This document shows, piece by piece, positions 1 to 5,844 of a stretch of 6,768 nt of DNA. The notes below the pieces were generated by a model. It saw nothing but the letters and a program-made list of their open reading frames with translations. It was not told the origin of the DNA and ran no database searches. This DNA comes from Smithellaceae bacterium (lineage in GTDB: Bacteria; Desulfobacterota; Syntrophia; Syntrophales; Smithellaceae), in contig JAQVQT010000101.1 in assembly GCA_028701435.1 (NCBI GenBank), forward strand, positions 1 to 6,768, read 5' to 3'. The first letter of the stretch is position 1; every line of letters begins with the position of its first letter. The position numbers and the translations under genes are program-made.

Positions 1-927
1 CCGCTCCTGATGGGAATCGATTTCTTTCGGGATGTCGTGGCCTTTCAAAAAAAATACGCCCGGACCGGACAGATCATTGAAAATTCCCTGCAAACCAACG
101 GCCTGCTGCTCGATGCCCCGTGGTGCGAGTTTCTCCGCCAAGAAAACTTTCTGGTCGGCGTCAGTCTTGACGGCCCGGCGGAGATTCACAACTTTTACCG
201 GAAGGATTACGCCGGGCGCGGCAGCTTTGAAGGCGTCATGCGGGGTATCGGCCTGATGCAGCAGCACGAAGTCTCGTTCAATATCCTGTGCCTGCTCACC
301 GACCAAAACATCCAATCGCCACTGAAACTCTATGATTTTTTCTTAAGCAAGGGTTTTAAATTTCTTCAATTCATCCATTGTTTTGAAACGAACCCACAGA
401 CGGGTGCGCTGATGCCCTTTTCCGTTCGCGCGGAAGAAACGGGCGCATTCTATATCCAACTGTTCGACGAATGGTTTGAAAAAAACTTCTATGATGTTTC
501 CATCCGGTTTTTTGAAGACCTGCTTTTATATCTTGTCGACGGAGTTAAGGCGTCGTGCTGTTATCAGAAAACCTGCTCCAGCTACCTTGTCGTCGAGCAC
601 AACGCGGACTGCTATCCCTGCGACTTTTTCGTCTCCAGGGAGTGGAAAATCGGCAACCTGCTGGAGAGCCGGCTGCCGACGCTGATGAATAACACCCGGC
701 GATCCGCCTTTGCCAGACTAAAGTCCGACTGGCCGGAGGAGTGCAAAAACTGCACCATTGTTTCTTTTTGCATGGGGGACTGCACAAGGTTCAGATTCCG
801 CCGGGATTCCGGCTATAAGAACGTCAGTGAATACTGCTCCGCCGTTAAAATGGTTTATCATCACATTGAGCCGCATCTGCCCGAAATCAAAAAACGGGTT
901 GCCGCTTTCCGCAGCGGGCGAATGTAA
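1..927 (+). CDS. Anaerobic sulfatase-maturating enzyme (radical SAM/SPASM), 3' part
   Basis: Partial gene; the reading frame is open to base 1 and the codons before the first Met read Pro-Leu-Leu, as in the family's GGEPLL motif, so the real start lies upstream. Roughly 70-90 residues, including the CX3CX2C radical-SAM cluster site, are missing. Numbering from the Met at base 10: SAM-barrel strands with QTNG (28-31) and VSLDGP (51-56), then a SPASM-type C-terminus with Cys183/184, Cys189, Cys201, Cys204, a CX2CX5CX3C set (Cys245, 248, 254, 258) and Cys276, which bind two auxiliary 4Fe-4S clusters. Asp205, straight after Cys204, matches the catalytic base of characterised anSMEs. The enzyme acts in the cytoplasm, oxidising a sulfatase active-site Cys or Ser to formylglycine without oxygen. 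A sulfatase with a matching CSPSR site lies 720 bases downstream. Other SPASM enzymes are possible, but the Cys pattern, Asp and neighbour fit anSME well. Confidence 0.93.
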   Translation, partial: PLLMGIDFFRDVVAFQKKYARTGQIIENSLQTNGLLLDAPWCEFLRQENFLVGVSLDGPAEIHNFYRKDYAGRGSFEGVMRGIGLMQQHEVSFNILCLLTDQNIQSPLKLYDFFLSKGFKFLQFIHCFETNPQTGALMPFSVRAEETGAFYIQLFDEWFEKNFYDVSIRFFEDLLLYLVDGVKASCCYQKTCSSYLVVEHNADCYPCDFFVSREWKIGNLLESRLPTLMNNTRRSAFARLKSDWPEECKNCTIVSFCMGDCTRFRFRRDSGYKNVSEYCSAVKMVYHHIEPHLPEIKKRVAAFRSGRM

Positions 928-973
928 GTGTGGCCGAAAACCGGTTGACACAAAAGGGGGTTGCTTTTATACT
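928..973 (+). promoter_or_regulatory. Sigma70 promoter P1 with upstream GTGTGGCCGAAA block
   Basis: TTGACA (945-950), a 17-base spacer and TATACT (968-973) form a near-consensus promoter starting right after the anSME stop codon. The expected start of transcription is near 980, giving a leader of about 92 bases before the membrane-protein gene at 1072. Five bases upstream of the -35 sits GTGTGGCCGAAA (928-939). The same block, at the same distance, precedes a second promoter at 6226-6254. The promoter would let the membrane protein and sulfatase be expressed separately from the anSME, although read-through from upstream remains possible because no terminator is visible between them. Confidence 0.8.
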
Positions 974-993
974 TCCTCACGTTTTTAAGAATA

Positions 994-1039
994 CCGAACA
1001 GCCGCGATTCGCGGCGTTCGGCGGGAGAAAAGGATCTCC
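994..1039 (+). promoter_or_regulatory. Structured 5' leader of the membrane protein-sulfatase unit
   Basis: CCGAAC (994-999) pairs with GTTCGG (1016-1021). GCCGCG (1001-1006) pairs with CGCGGC (1010-1015) around an ATT loop, with one bulged A at 1000, making a GC-rich 12-bp hairpin near the 5' end of the predicted transcript. A second small hairpin follows: GGAGA (1024-1028) with TCTCC (1035-1039). There is no T-run after either, so these are not intrinsic terminators. The ribosome-binding site GAGGA (1060-1064) lies outside both stems. Roles could include mRNA stabilisation, protection of a processed 5' end after anSME read-through, or a protein-binding site. No known riboswitch class is recognised. 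Confidence 0.5.
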
Positions 1040-1071
1040 ACCCGTGACCTTGAATTTTTGAGGACCGTTCC

Positions 1072-1650
1072 ATGGAGAAAAAGCCGGTATTCCAGCGAAT
1101 CGTTTTTCCTGCAGCGGTTGTTCTTGCCCTGATGATCGTCTCGATAAATCTTTACAACGCAAGCCGCTGGTGGGAGCCTCCCCTTCTTCAAGCCATCTTC
1201 ATTCATCTTTCGGCGCTGGGCATGTTTGCCAGCATCTGGCTGGGCGCCATGATCGCCAATACCCTGGCCTTCTTTAGGGGCGCCACCTTCGGCGAGCGGC
1301 TGCTGGTCTGCCTGGTGACCCCGATGGTCTGGGATGCAAAAGTCCTCTCCGATTTCATCGGCATCTTTTCCGGCGCGGAAGTTCTTTATGCCTGCTTCCA
1401 TGCCGTCATTATGGGCCCGATTTTTGTCGCACTTTTGTGTATGGGAATTTCCGAAATCTGGTGCAGAATCATTTATCGCAGGCACACCGGCGACCGTTCC
1501 GTAAAAATCATGGATTTCAAATCGGGGCTGGTGCTGATCGTCGGCTTTGTCATGACCTTCCTTCTGCTATACAATGGCGGGCATAGTTTCTACTACTTGT
1601 ATATGGATATGTACTCCAGAATTTTCTTAAATCCGGGAGGCATGCAATGA
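1072..1650 (+). CDS. Unrecognised integral membrane protein, about four TM segments, coupled to sulfatase
   Basis: 192 residues. The ATG follows a GAGGA ribosome-binding site at a 7-base gap. Hydrophobic segments lie at about residues 9-28, 39-66, 103-127 and 150-168. Between the second and third is an amphipathic stretch (about 74-98, with the sequence LVTPMVWDAK). A basic loop (about 131-147, RIIYRRHTGDR) before the last span probably faces the cytoplasm. No signal peptide, catalytic motif or family signature is recognised. Its TGA overlaps the ATG of the sulfatase (ATGA, 1647-1650), so the two are almost certainly co-translated, and the anSME lies just upstream. This context suggests a role with the sulfatase, such as membrane tethering, product handling or sensing, but nothing in the sequence proves any of these. 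The gene itself is secure; the function is unknown. Confidence 0.85.
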   Translation: MEKKPVFQRIVFPAAVVLALMIVSINLYNASRWWEPPLLQAIFIHLSALGMFASIWLGAMIANTLAFFRGATFGERLLVCLVTPMVWDAKVLSDFIGIFSGAEVLYACFHAVIMGPIFVALLCMGISEIWCRIIYRRHTGDRSVKIMDFKSGLVLIVGFVMTFLLLYNGGHSFYYLYMDMYSRIFLNPGGMQ

Positions 1651-3059
1651 CCGGCCAGGAAAAAGATTTGTTCACAAAAGAGCTGTCCCGGCGAAAGGTC
1701 CTGAAGCTCGCGGGAACCGCGGCGCTTGCGGGAATGATGGGACCGCTTGCGGCCAGACGGCTATGGGCGGGCGAAAAAAAACCCAACATCCTTTTTATCC
1801 TGACCGACGATCATCGCTACGATGCTTTCAGTTGCATGGGCCATCCCGTGGTGAAAACCCCCAACCTGGACCGCATCGCCAATGAAGGCGCCAATTTTCA
1901 CAACACCTTCGTGACGACATCGCTATGCAGCCCGTCGCGCGCAAGTTTTCTTACGGGCCAGTACGCACACACGCACGGCGTGGTTACGAATCACACCATG
2001 TGGAATGACCGAAATGTTACCTTCCTGGAGCTCGTCAAAAAGGCCGGCTACGACACGGCCTTCATCGGCAAGTGGCACATGCCGGGCGACCGCCTGCCCC
2101 AATTACGAGGCGTCGATGAATTCATCACCTTCACCAAGGAAGGCGGCCAAGGCGTTTATTACGACTGCCCGCTGGTCATCAAAGGCGTCGAGACGCCGCG
2201 GCCGGGCAAGTACATCACCAACGACCTGACGGATTTCGCCCTTCAGTTCATCGAAAAGAAAAGAAAGAACCCCTTTTGCCTGTATCTGTCGCACAAGGCC
2301 GTGCATTTCGGCTTTCGCCCTCCGGAGCATCTGAAAACGCTCTATGCGGGCCAGGATCTTCACCTGCCCCCCGAATCGGACACCTGGGTGACGCTCACGA
2401 ACAATAATATTTTTGTCGGCGCGCCGATGCCTATGAATATGCTCTACCGCAATTATCTGCGGGTCGTGGCATCGGTTGACGAACAGGTGGGTCGTCTGCT
2501 TGAGTCGCTGGAACGGATGGGCGAGCTGGATAATACCGTCATCGTTTATGCGGGCGACAACGGACACCTCTTCGGCGAGCACGGACTCTACGACAAACGC
2601 AACGCCTACGAGGAGTCGATGCGGATTCCTTTCTTTATCCGTTATCCGAAGCTGGTGAGACAGACCGGCCGAAGAGACCAGTTGGTCCTGAACATCGACC
2701 TGGCGCCGACGCTTCTGGAGATCATCGGCGCGGAGATTCCGGCTTCCATGCAGGGCCGGAGCATGGCGCCCTTTTTAAAAAATCCTTCCCTTGAAGGGAG
2801 GGACGCTTTCCTTTATGAACATTTTCCGGTCTTCCCGATCCCGATTCCCGGCATCACGGCCGTCCGGACAAAAGACTTCAAATACATCCACTATCAAAAA
2901 GGCACCTGGCGCGATCAGCTCTTCGATCTTCGAAATGATCCGCGGGAGCTTCACAACATCATCGAGACGAAAGCCGGAAAAGAGGCATTGCCCGGTCTGC
3001 ATAAGAGGCTGGAACGGCTCAAAGAAGAAACCCGTTACCGATTTTTCACACACGGCTGA
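1647..3059 (+). CDS. Tat-exported Cys-type sulfatase (S1/AslA-like, alkaline phosphatase superfamily)
   Basis: 470 residues; hydrolyses sulfate esters, specificity unknown. The N-terminus has a twin-arginine motif (SRRKVLK, 14-20), an Ala/Gly/Leu-rich core and a plausible cleavage after Ala41 (LWA-GEKK), so it should be exported folded to the periplasm. Formylglycine motif CSPSR is at 94-98, with Cys94 the residue converted by anSME. Expected metal ligands are Asp54-Asp55 (TDD) and Asp304-Asn305 (AGDNG). Other active-site positions are Arg98, Lys142 (GKWH), His216 and Lys317 (YDKR). The C-terminal AVRTKDFKYIHY...LFDLRNDP segment (about 405-432) resembles the small C-terminal subdomain (DUF4976-like) of this group. 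The start is supported by GGGAGG (1635-1640), 6 bases before the ATG, and by the ATGA overlap with the membrane-protein gene. Length is normal and all key residues seem present. Substrate could be a sulfated glycan or aryl/alkyl sulfate; it cannot be chosen from sequence alone. Confidence 0.95.
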   Translation: MTGQEKDLFTKELSRRKVLKLAGTAALAGMMGPLAARRLWAGEKKPNILFILTDDHRYDAFSCMGHPVVKTPNLDRIANEGANFHNTFVTTSLCSPSRASFLTGQYAHTHGVVTNHTMWNDRNVTFLELVKKAGYDTAFIGKWHMPGDRLPQLRGVDEFITFTKEGGQGVYYDCPLVIKGVETPRPGKYITNDLTDFALQFIEKKRKNPFCLYLSHKAVHFGFRPPEHLKTLYAGQDLHLPPESDTWVTLTNNNIFVGAPMPMNMLYRNYLRVVASVDEQVGRLLESLERMGELDNTVIVYAGDNGHLFGEHGLYDKRNAYEESMRIPFFIRYPKLVRQTGRRDQLVLNIDLAPTLLEIIGAEIPASMQGRSMAPFLKNPSLEGRDAFLYEHFPVFPIPIPGITAVRTKDFKYIHYQKGTWRDQLFDLRNDPRELHNIIETKAGKEALPGLHKRLERLKEETRYRFFTHG

Positions 3060-3117
3060 CCGGACACCAAATCGTCTGATCAAACACATCGCAGCAAGCT
3101 GCGGAGAATCAACGCTC

Positions 3118-3135
3118 ATCCCGCCAAAGCGGGAT
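3118..3135. terminator. Hairpin between convergent genes (possible weak bidirectional terminator)
   Basis: ATCCCGC (3118-3124), loop CAAA and GCGGGAT (3129-3135) form a perfect 7-bp GC-rich hairpin in the 81-base gap between the convergent sulfatase and secreted-protein genes. It is 5 bases past the minus-strand stop and 58 past the plus-strand stop. Neither side has a T-run, so intrinsic termination would be weak; 3'-end protection or a Rho-linked role is equally plausible. Confidence 0.4.
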
Positions 3136-3140
3136 TGAAT

Positions 3141-4127
3141 CTATTGCGTCAGGGTAAAGTCGATGCCGCCGATAGGCACCCAGGACGATTCCTCCCAGGC
3201 GGGTTTGTCTCGCTCCCGAAGCAGGAATTCGATGCGATAACGCCCCGGTTTCCTGACGTCAAAAGCGAAAAGAACAGCTCCCGGATTGTTGCAATACGAA
3301 CTTGTGCGGTATTGCGGATTCTGCCCATTGTTATCCCCGTCGGGATGTTTAAGGATATACCCGAAAACATACAACGGCAGATTGTTGGAATTGACGTAAG
3401 TGCCGACGGGCGGTCCCTCCAGCATTGCGCCGAACTTGTGTCCTTTGCCCCACGCATTCAGAGCTTCCTGGACGGAAAAAGTGTTCCGGACATCCATCGC
3501 TCTAATTTCTTTGTCATAAGTATTCGGACCTATGGAAACTTCGTCATAAATCCCAATCCCCCAGCTCTTCAATTTCCATTGTTTGTATTGAAAAGAAGGA
3601 ACGGGAAATCGATGGCCGCCTTTTCCGGGTGAACGGACATCCGATGACGGGGGCTGTTTTTTTCCATCGGTGAAGGCGATGGAATATTCCCTTACGGAAA
3701 CTTCTCTTTTGGACTCCCTTTCTATAATCGCCGTTCTGACTTTCCATGTGCCGAACGCCGGAGATAACTTGTTCGGACTCCTGTCATAGAAAAAAACGGG
3801 GAATGTCAATTTCTCTTCGGCATAGCCATCGTCGTTAAATCCGTAAGTTGTATTCCAAACCTCCGAGCCGTCGGGTCGGAAGACCTGTGTTTTAAAGTTG
3901 TAGTCAAAAGTTCCGAACCGGTTCAAGATGCTCTGCTTTTGCACACGAAACCAGAACGTTACTTCTTTATTGGCGTCACGAGCATCCCTGTCAAATGCCC
4001 ACAAGCTTTGGCCGGGATTCATGCCTGCGCCAAGCACGACCGGCTGGGCAAAGACTGTCGGCGTTGTTGCCGACAAACAAAAGAGAAACGTCAAAAGGAT
4101 TGCCGTCTTTTGAAGAATTATTTTCAT
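3141..4127 (-). CDS. Secreted protein of unknown function, probably two beta-rich domains
   Basis: 328 residues from the ATG at 4127-4125. This start is preferred to the in-frame TTG at 4133 because a GGGGG ribosome-binding site sits 7 bases before the ATG and the signal peptide then begins MKIILQK. The signal peptide is typical Sec: hydrophobic core about 8-20 and cleavage after VFA (Ala27). The Cys at 17 is not in a proper lipobox, so this is probably not a lipoprotein. The mature part has an N-terminal region (about 28-150) with alternating strand-like segments and FRPDGSEVW / GTWKVRTAI, a Pro/Ser/Gly-rich linker (about 155-172), then a C-terminal region ending PGRYRIEFLLRE...IGGIDFTLTQ. 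The two regions end in a similar way, hinting at related sandwich folds. No enzyme motif is seen. It has its own promoter and converges on the sulfatase. Probably periplasmic or extracellular. Confidence 0.85.
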   Translation of the reverse strand: MKIILQKTAILLTFLFCLSATTPTVFAQPVVLGAGMNPGQSLWAFDRDARDANKEVTFWFRVQKQSILNRFGTFDYNFKTQVFRPDGSEVWNTTYGFNDDGYAEEKLTFPVFFYDRSPNKLSPAFGTWKVRTAIIERESKREVSVREYSIAFTDGKKQPPSSDVRSPGKGGHRFPVPSFQYKQWKLKSWGIGIYDEVSIGPNTYDKEIRAMDVRNTFSVQEALNAWGKGHKFGAMLEGPPVGTYVNSNNLPLYVFGYILKHPDGDNNGQNPQYRTSSYCNNPGAVLFAFDVRKPGRYRIEFLLRERDKPAWEESSWVPIGGIDFTLTQ

Positions 4128-4177
4128 GTTCAAACCCCCATTTCTTTGACCTGCTCTGAATACTTATACTGAATTTT

Positions 4178-4206
4178 TATAAAGTTCATTTTTCAATTAT
4201 TTTCAA
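4178..4206 (-). promoter_or_regulatory. Predicted sigma70 promoter of the secreted-protein gene
   Basis: Read on the minus strand: TTGAAA (4206-4201), a 17-base spacer and TTTATA (4183-4178), with transcription expected near 4171 and a leader of about 43 bases to the ATG at 4127. The -35 lies inside a perfect 10-base tandem repeat, TTTTCAATTA (4190-4199 and 4200-4209 on the plus strand), which could be a regulator site. The surrounding DNA is AT-rich, so chance matches are more likely here than at the other promoters. Confidence 0.5.
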
Positions 4207-4281
4207 TTAAAATGTTGCATCAGAAAAAGCATTACAGAGCGGCATAAAAATATCGGGCGTTTGAATTGTGACAACATACCT

Positions 4282-5424
4282 TTATATCTTTGTCCCTTCG
4301 GTGAGAATCTTCAGATAGTCGTTATACACAAAACGTTTATCACGTTTTTTCCCTGTCGTTTCCCTGAGAATTCCCGCTTTTTCCAATTGCGACACAATGG
4401 TTGAAGCCGCCTGATAGGATATGTCAAACTGCCCGGCTGTCTGCCCGATCGAAACGACAGGGGTATAGAACAATTGCTCCAGAATGCCGACGGCAATGGG
4501 AGATGATATTTTCTTTTCCCACAGCAAACGGCGATGCCTGGACTGAAGCTCAAGAATCTGCCTTGCCGTATCCATGGCAGAACCCGCAATGTCAACAACG
4601 CCTTTAAGAAAGAAATCAACCCACTGTTCATAGTTTCCTGTGTTCCTGACCATGTTCAGCCGATCATAGTATTCCTGGCGATTTTTTTTAAAGTAATAAC
4701 TGAGATACAATAGCGGTTTATGCATGACCCCCTTCCAATACAGGAAAAAGGTGGTCAGCAGACGTCCCATACGACCGTTACCGTCGAGAAAGGGATGGAT
4801 CGTTTCAAACTGGTAATGGATCAGGGCGCAATCAATGAGCACCGGCAATTTTGTTTTGCCGTGAAAGTAACGCTCCAAATCGCCCATGGCCCCCATGGCT
4901 TCGTGAGGAGGCGGAGGAACAAAGGAGGCCTCATTGAGGGTGCAACCTGAGGGACCGATCCAGTTCTGCGATTGCTTGAATTCACCAGGGGACCGTTCAC
5001 TACCCCTTACGCCTTCAAGAAGTATGGCGTGGATTTCCTTGAAGAGGCGCAGGCTCATCGGCAAGGTCTGAAGACGTTCGATTCCGTAATTCATCGCTTT
5101 CACATACTTGACAACCTCCGTTACCTCATTGAGATTTTCGAGTTTATCACCGCTCTCATAGGCGAGAAGATCATCCAGAGAAGCCTGAGTACCCTCGATC
5201 TGGGAACTGAGGAGCGCCTCTTTTTTCACGTACATGGCAATAAAAAGAGCGTCATTAGGCAATATTTCCGCCAGACCGTCGAGCCGTGCCAATGCCATGT
5301 CGGCGCGGGAAAGCAGATTCTGGAGTTCGCCTTCCATCCTGAGCGCCGGCTTCGGAGGTAAAGGTGTCGGAATAAATGCCCGATAACCGGTCGGCTGGTT
5401 TATATAGGCACCGCTTCTTGGCAT
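4282..5424 (-). CDS. Class II Fic AMP-transferase (AMPylator) with C-terminal winged helix
   Basis: 380 residues from the ATG at 5424-5422. GAGGTG, ending 4 bases before it, serves as ribosome-binding site, which favours it over the GTG at 5436. The N-terminal Fic_N-like region carries SSQIEG (73-78), fitting the inhibitory-helix motif [S/T]xxxE[G/N], with Glu77 expected to block ATP until released. The flap region SFVPPPPHEA (167-176) precedes the catalytic HPFLDGNGRMGR (210-221), a complete Fic motif with His210 as base. Residues about 305-376 look like a winged helix (FDISYQAASTIVSQLEKAGIL...DKRFVY). The family transfers AMP from ATP to Ser, Thr or Tyr hydroxyls, often including itself. 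Because inhibition is built in, no antitoxin gene is needed and none is seen. Its promoter is covered by two matching palindromes, so the winged helix probably represses its own gene. The target is unknown. Confidence 0.95.
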   Translation of the reverse strand: MPRSGAYINQPTGYRAFIPTPLPPKPALRMEGELQNLLSRADMALARLDGLAEILPNDALFIAMYVKKEALLSSQIEGTQASLDDLLAYESGDKLENLNEVTEVVKYVKAMNYGIERLQTLPMSLRLFKEIHAILLEGVRGSERSPGEFKQSQNWIGPSGCTLNEASFVPPPPHEAMGAMGDLERYFHGKTKLPVLIDCALIHYQFETIHPFLDGNGRMGRLLTTFFLYWKGVMHKPLLYLSYYFKKNRQEYYDRLNMVRNTGNYEQWVDFFLKGVVDIAGSAMDTARQILELQSRHRRLLWEKKISSPIAVGILEQLFYTPVVSIGQTAGQFDISYQAASTIVSQLEKAGILRETTGKKRDKRFVYNDYLKILTEGTKI

Positions 5425-5435
5425 GTCGCACCTCA

Positions 5436-5457
5436 CTATTCAAGAATTGTTGAATAG
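5436..5457. promoter_or_regulatory. Operator O1 (palindrome) downstream of the Fic -10
   Basis: CTATTCAA (5436-5443) and TTGAATAG (5450-5457) are perfect 8-base inverted arms around GAATTG; counting the central AATT, 20 of 22 bases are palindromic. It touches the -10 (5461-5456) and covers the predicted transcription start near 5449, so a bound protein should block initiation. It lies 11 bases upstream of the Fic ATG and shares its core with O2. Confidence 0.75.
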
Positions 5458-5484
5458 CATACCAATCTTGTCCACGTTATTCAA
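5456..5484 (-). promoter_or_regulatory. Sigma70 promoter of the fic gene
   Basis: On the minus strand: TTGAAT (5484-5479), a 17-base spacer and TATGCT (5461-5456), with a TG one base upstream of the -10 (extended -10). Transcription should start near 5449, giving a leader of about 25 bases. The -35 is part of operator O2 and the last two bases of the -10 are part of O1. Confidence 0.75.
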
Positions 5485-5499
5485 GAATTATTGAATAAC
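5476..5499. promoter_or_regulatory. Operator O2 (palindrome) containing the Fic -35
   Basis: GTTATTCAA (5476-5484) and TTGAATAAC (5491-5499) are perfect 9-base inverted arms around GAATTA; 22 of 24 bases are palindromic including the AATT centre. It shares the core TATTCAA-N-AATT-N-TTGAATA with O1. The centres are 41 bp apart, close to four helical turns, so two bound dimers would lie on about the same DNA face and could cooperate. Confidence 0.75.
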
Positions 5500-5655
5500 A
5501 CCCCTCTTCTGCCGCCCCTATTTCCAGATCCTGGAATTTGAAACTTTCTGATAACTCTTCAATTTTGAACACTACTTGTTGTGTTATTATTCATTGCAAC
5601 CACTATATATTGATTATTTCCTTGATTTTTTATGATTACATGATATCATCACGCT
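5500..5655. other. AT-rich intergenic DNA without a visible gene
   Basis: No reading frame with a credible start and ribosome-binding site was found. The stretch holds a short imperfect palindrome TTCAA-TT-TTGAA (5558-5569), whose arms resemble the Fic operator half-sites but with a 2-base instead of a 6-base gap. It also holds the 10-base palindrome ATGATATCAT (5640-5649). A weak plus-strand promoter, TTGATT (5622-5627), 16 bases, TATCAT (5644-5649), could start the predicted small RNA. Confidence 0.4.
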
Positions 5656-5844
5656 CAAGTTGAAATAAAGAAGATGATTGTCGCCGGAGAACCGCTGCTA
5701 ATGGCGAGATAGTTGACGGGTCATCGAAGAGACAAAAAGAAACATTTGTAATTGCGTTACAAGCGCCAGTTGGAGCGGTTACAAAGGTTAACATAATTTG
5801 AAACCATCATTGGAAAGGCGGGTCATAAGTGATCCGCCTTTTTT
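5656..5844 (+). ncRNA. Predicted stand-alone structured small RNA (unknown family)
   Basis: A strong intrinsic terminator at 5814-5844 closes a region without a convincing protein gene, which implies a transcript ending there. Upstream are potential stems TCGCC/GGCGA (5681-5685 with 5703-5707) and TTGTAA/TTACAA (5746-5751 with 5757-5762). A second copy of TTACAA at 5779-5784 can compete for the same left arm, giving two mutually exclusive folds before the terminator. The start is uncertain; a weak promoter at 5622-5649 would put it near 5656. A 12-codon frame (5674-5712, MIVAGEPLLMAR) lies inside but has only a poor ribosome-binding site. An attenuator is less likely because the next gene is about 480 bases away and has its own promoter. 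It does not resemble any RNA family I recognise. Confidence 0.45.
5814..5844 (+). terminator. Strong intrinsic terminator
   Basis: AAAGGCGGGTCA (5814-5825), loop TAAG (5826-5829) and TGATCCGCCTTT (5830-5841) form a 12-bp stem with a single G-T pair, followed by a run of six T (5839-5844). The minus-strand side has no T-run, so it acts on plus-strand transcription. No protein gene precedes it. Confidence 0.88.

Noticed and set aside
974..1064. TCCTC (974-978) as an anti-ribosome-binding site pairing with GAGGA (1060-1064)
   Set aside because: A five-base match is weak, and TCCTC lies upstream of the predicted start of transcription, so it would be present only in read-through RNA.
985..1485. 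Minus-strand open frame of 166 codons
   Set aside because: Antisense to the membrane-protein gene, rich in charged residues as expected for the complement of a hydrophobic coding strand, with no supporting signals.
2103..2582. Minus-strand open frame of 159 codons
   Set aside because: Lies wholly inside the sulfatase gene, whose conserved motifs fix the true frame.
3135..3632. Plus-strand open frame of 165 codons
   Set aside because: It is antisense to the secreted-protein gene, which has a signal peptide, ribosome-binding site and promoter; the plus-strand frame has none of these.
4125..4133. TTG at 4133 as start of the secreted protein
   Set aside because: The ATG six bases downstream has better spacing to GGGGG and gives a cleaner signal peptide.
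5422..5436. GTG at 5436 as start of the Fic protein
   Set aside because: The GTG overlaps the likely ribosome-binding site GAGGTG of the ATG at 5424 and lies inside operator O1, only about 13 bases past the predicted transcription start.
5674..5712. Twelve-codon leader peptide MIVAGEPLLMAR
   Set aside because: Poor ribosome-binding site, no regulatory codon run, and no downstream gene close enough for attenuation.
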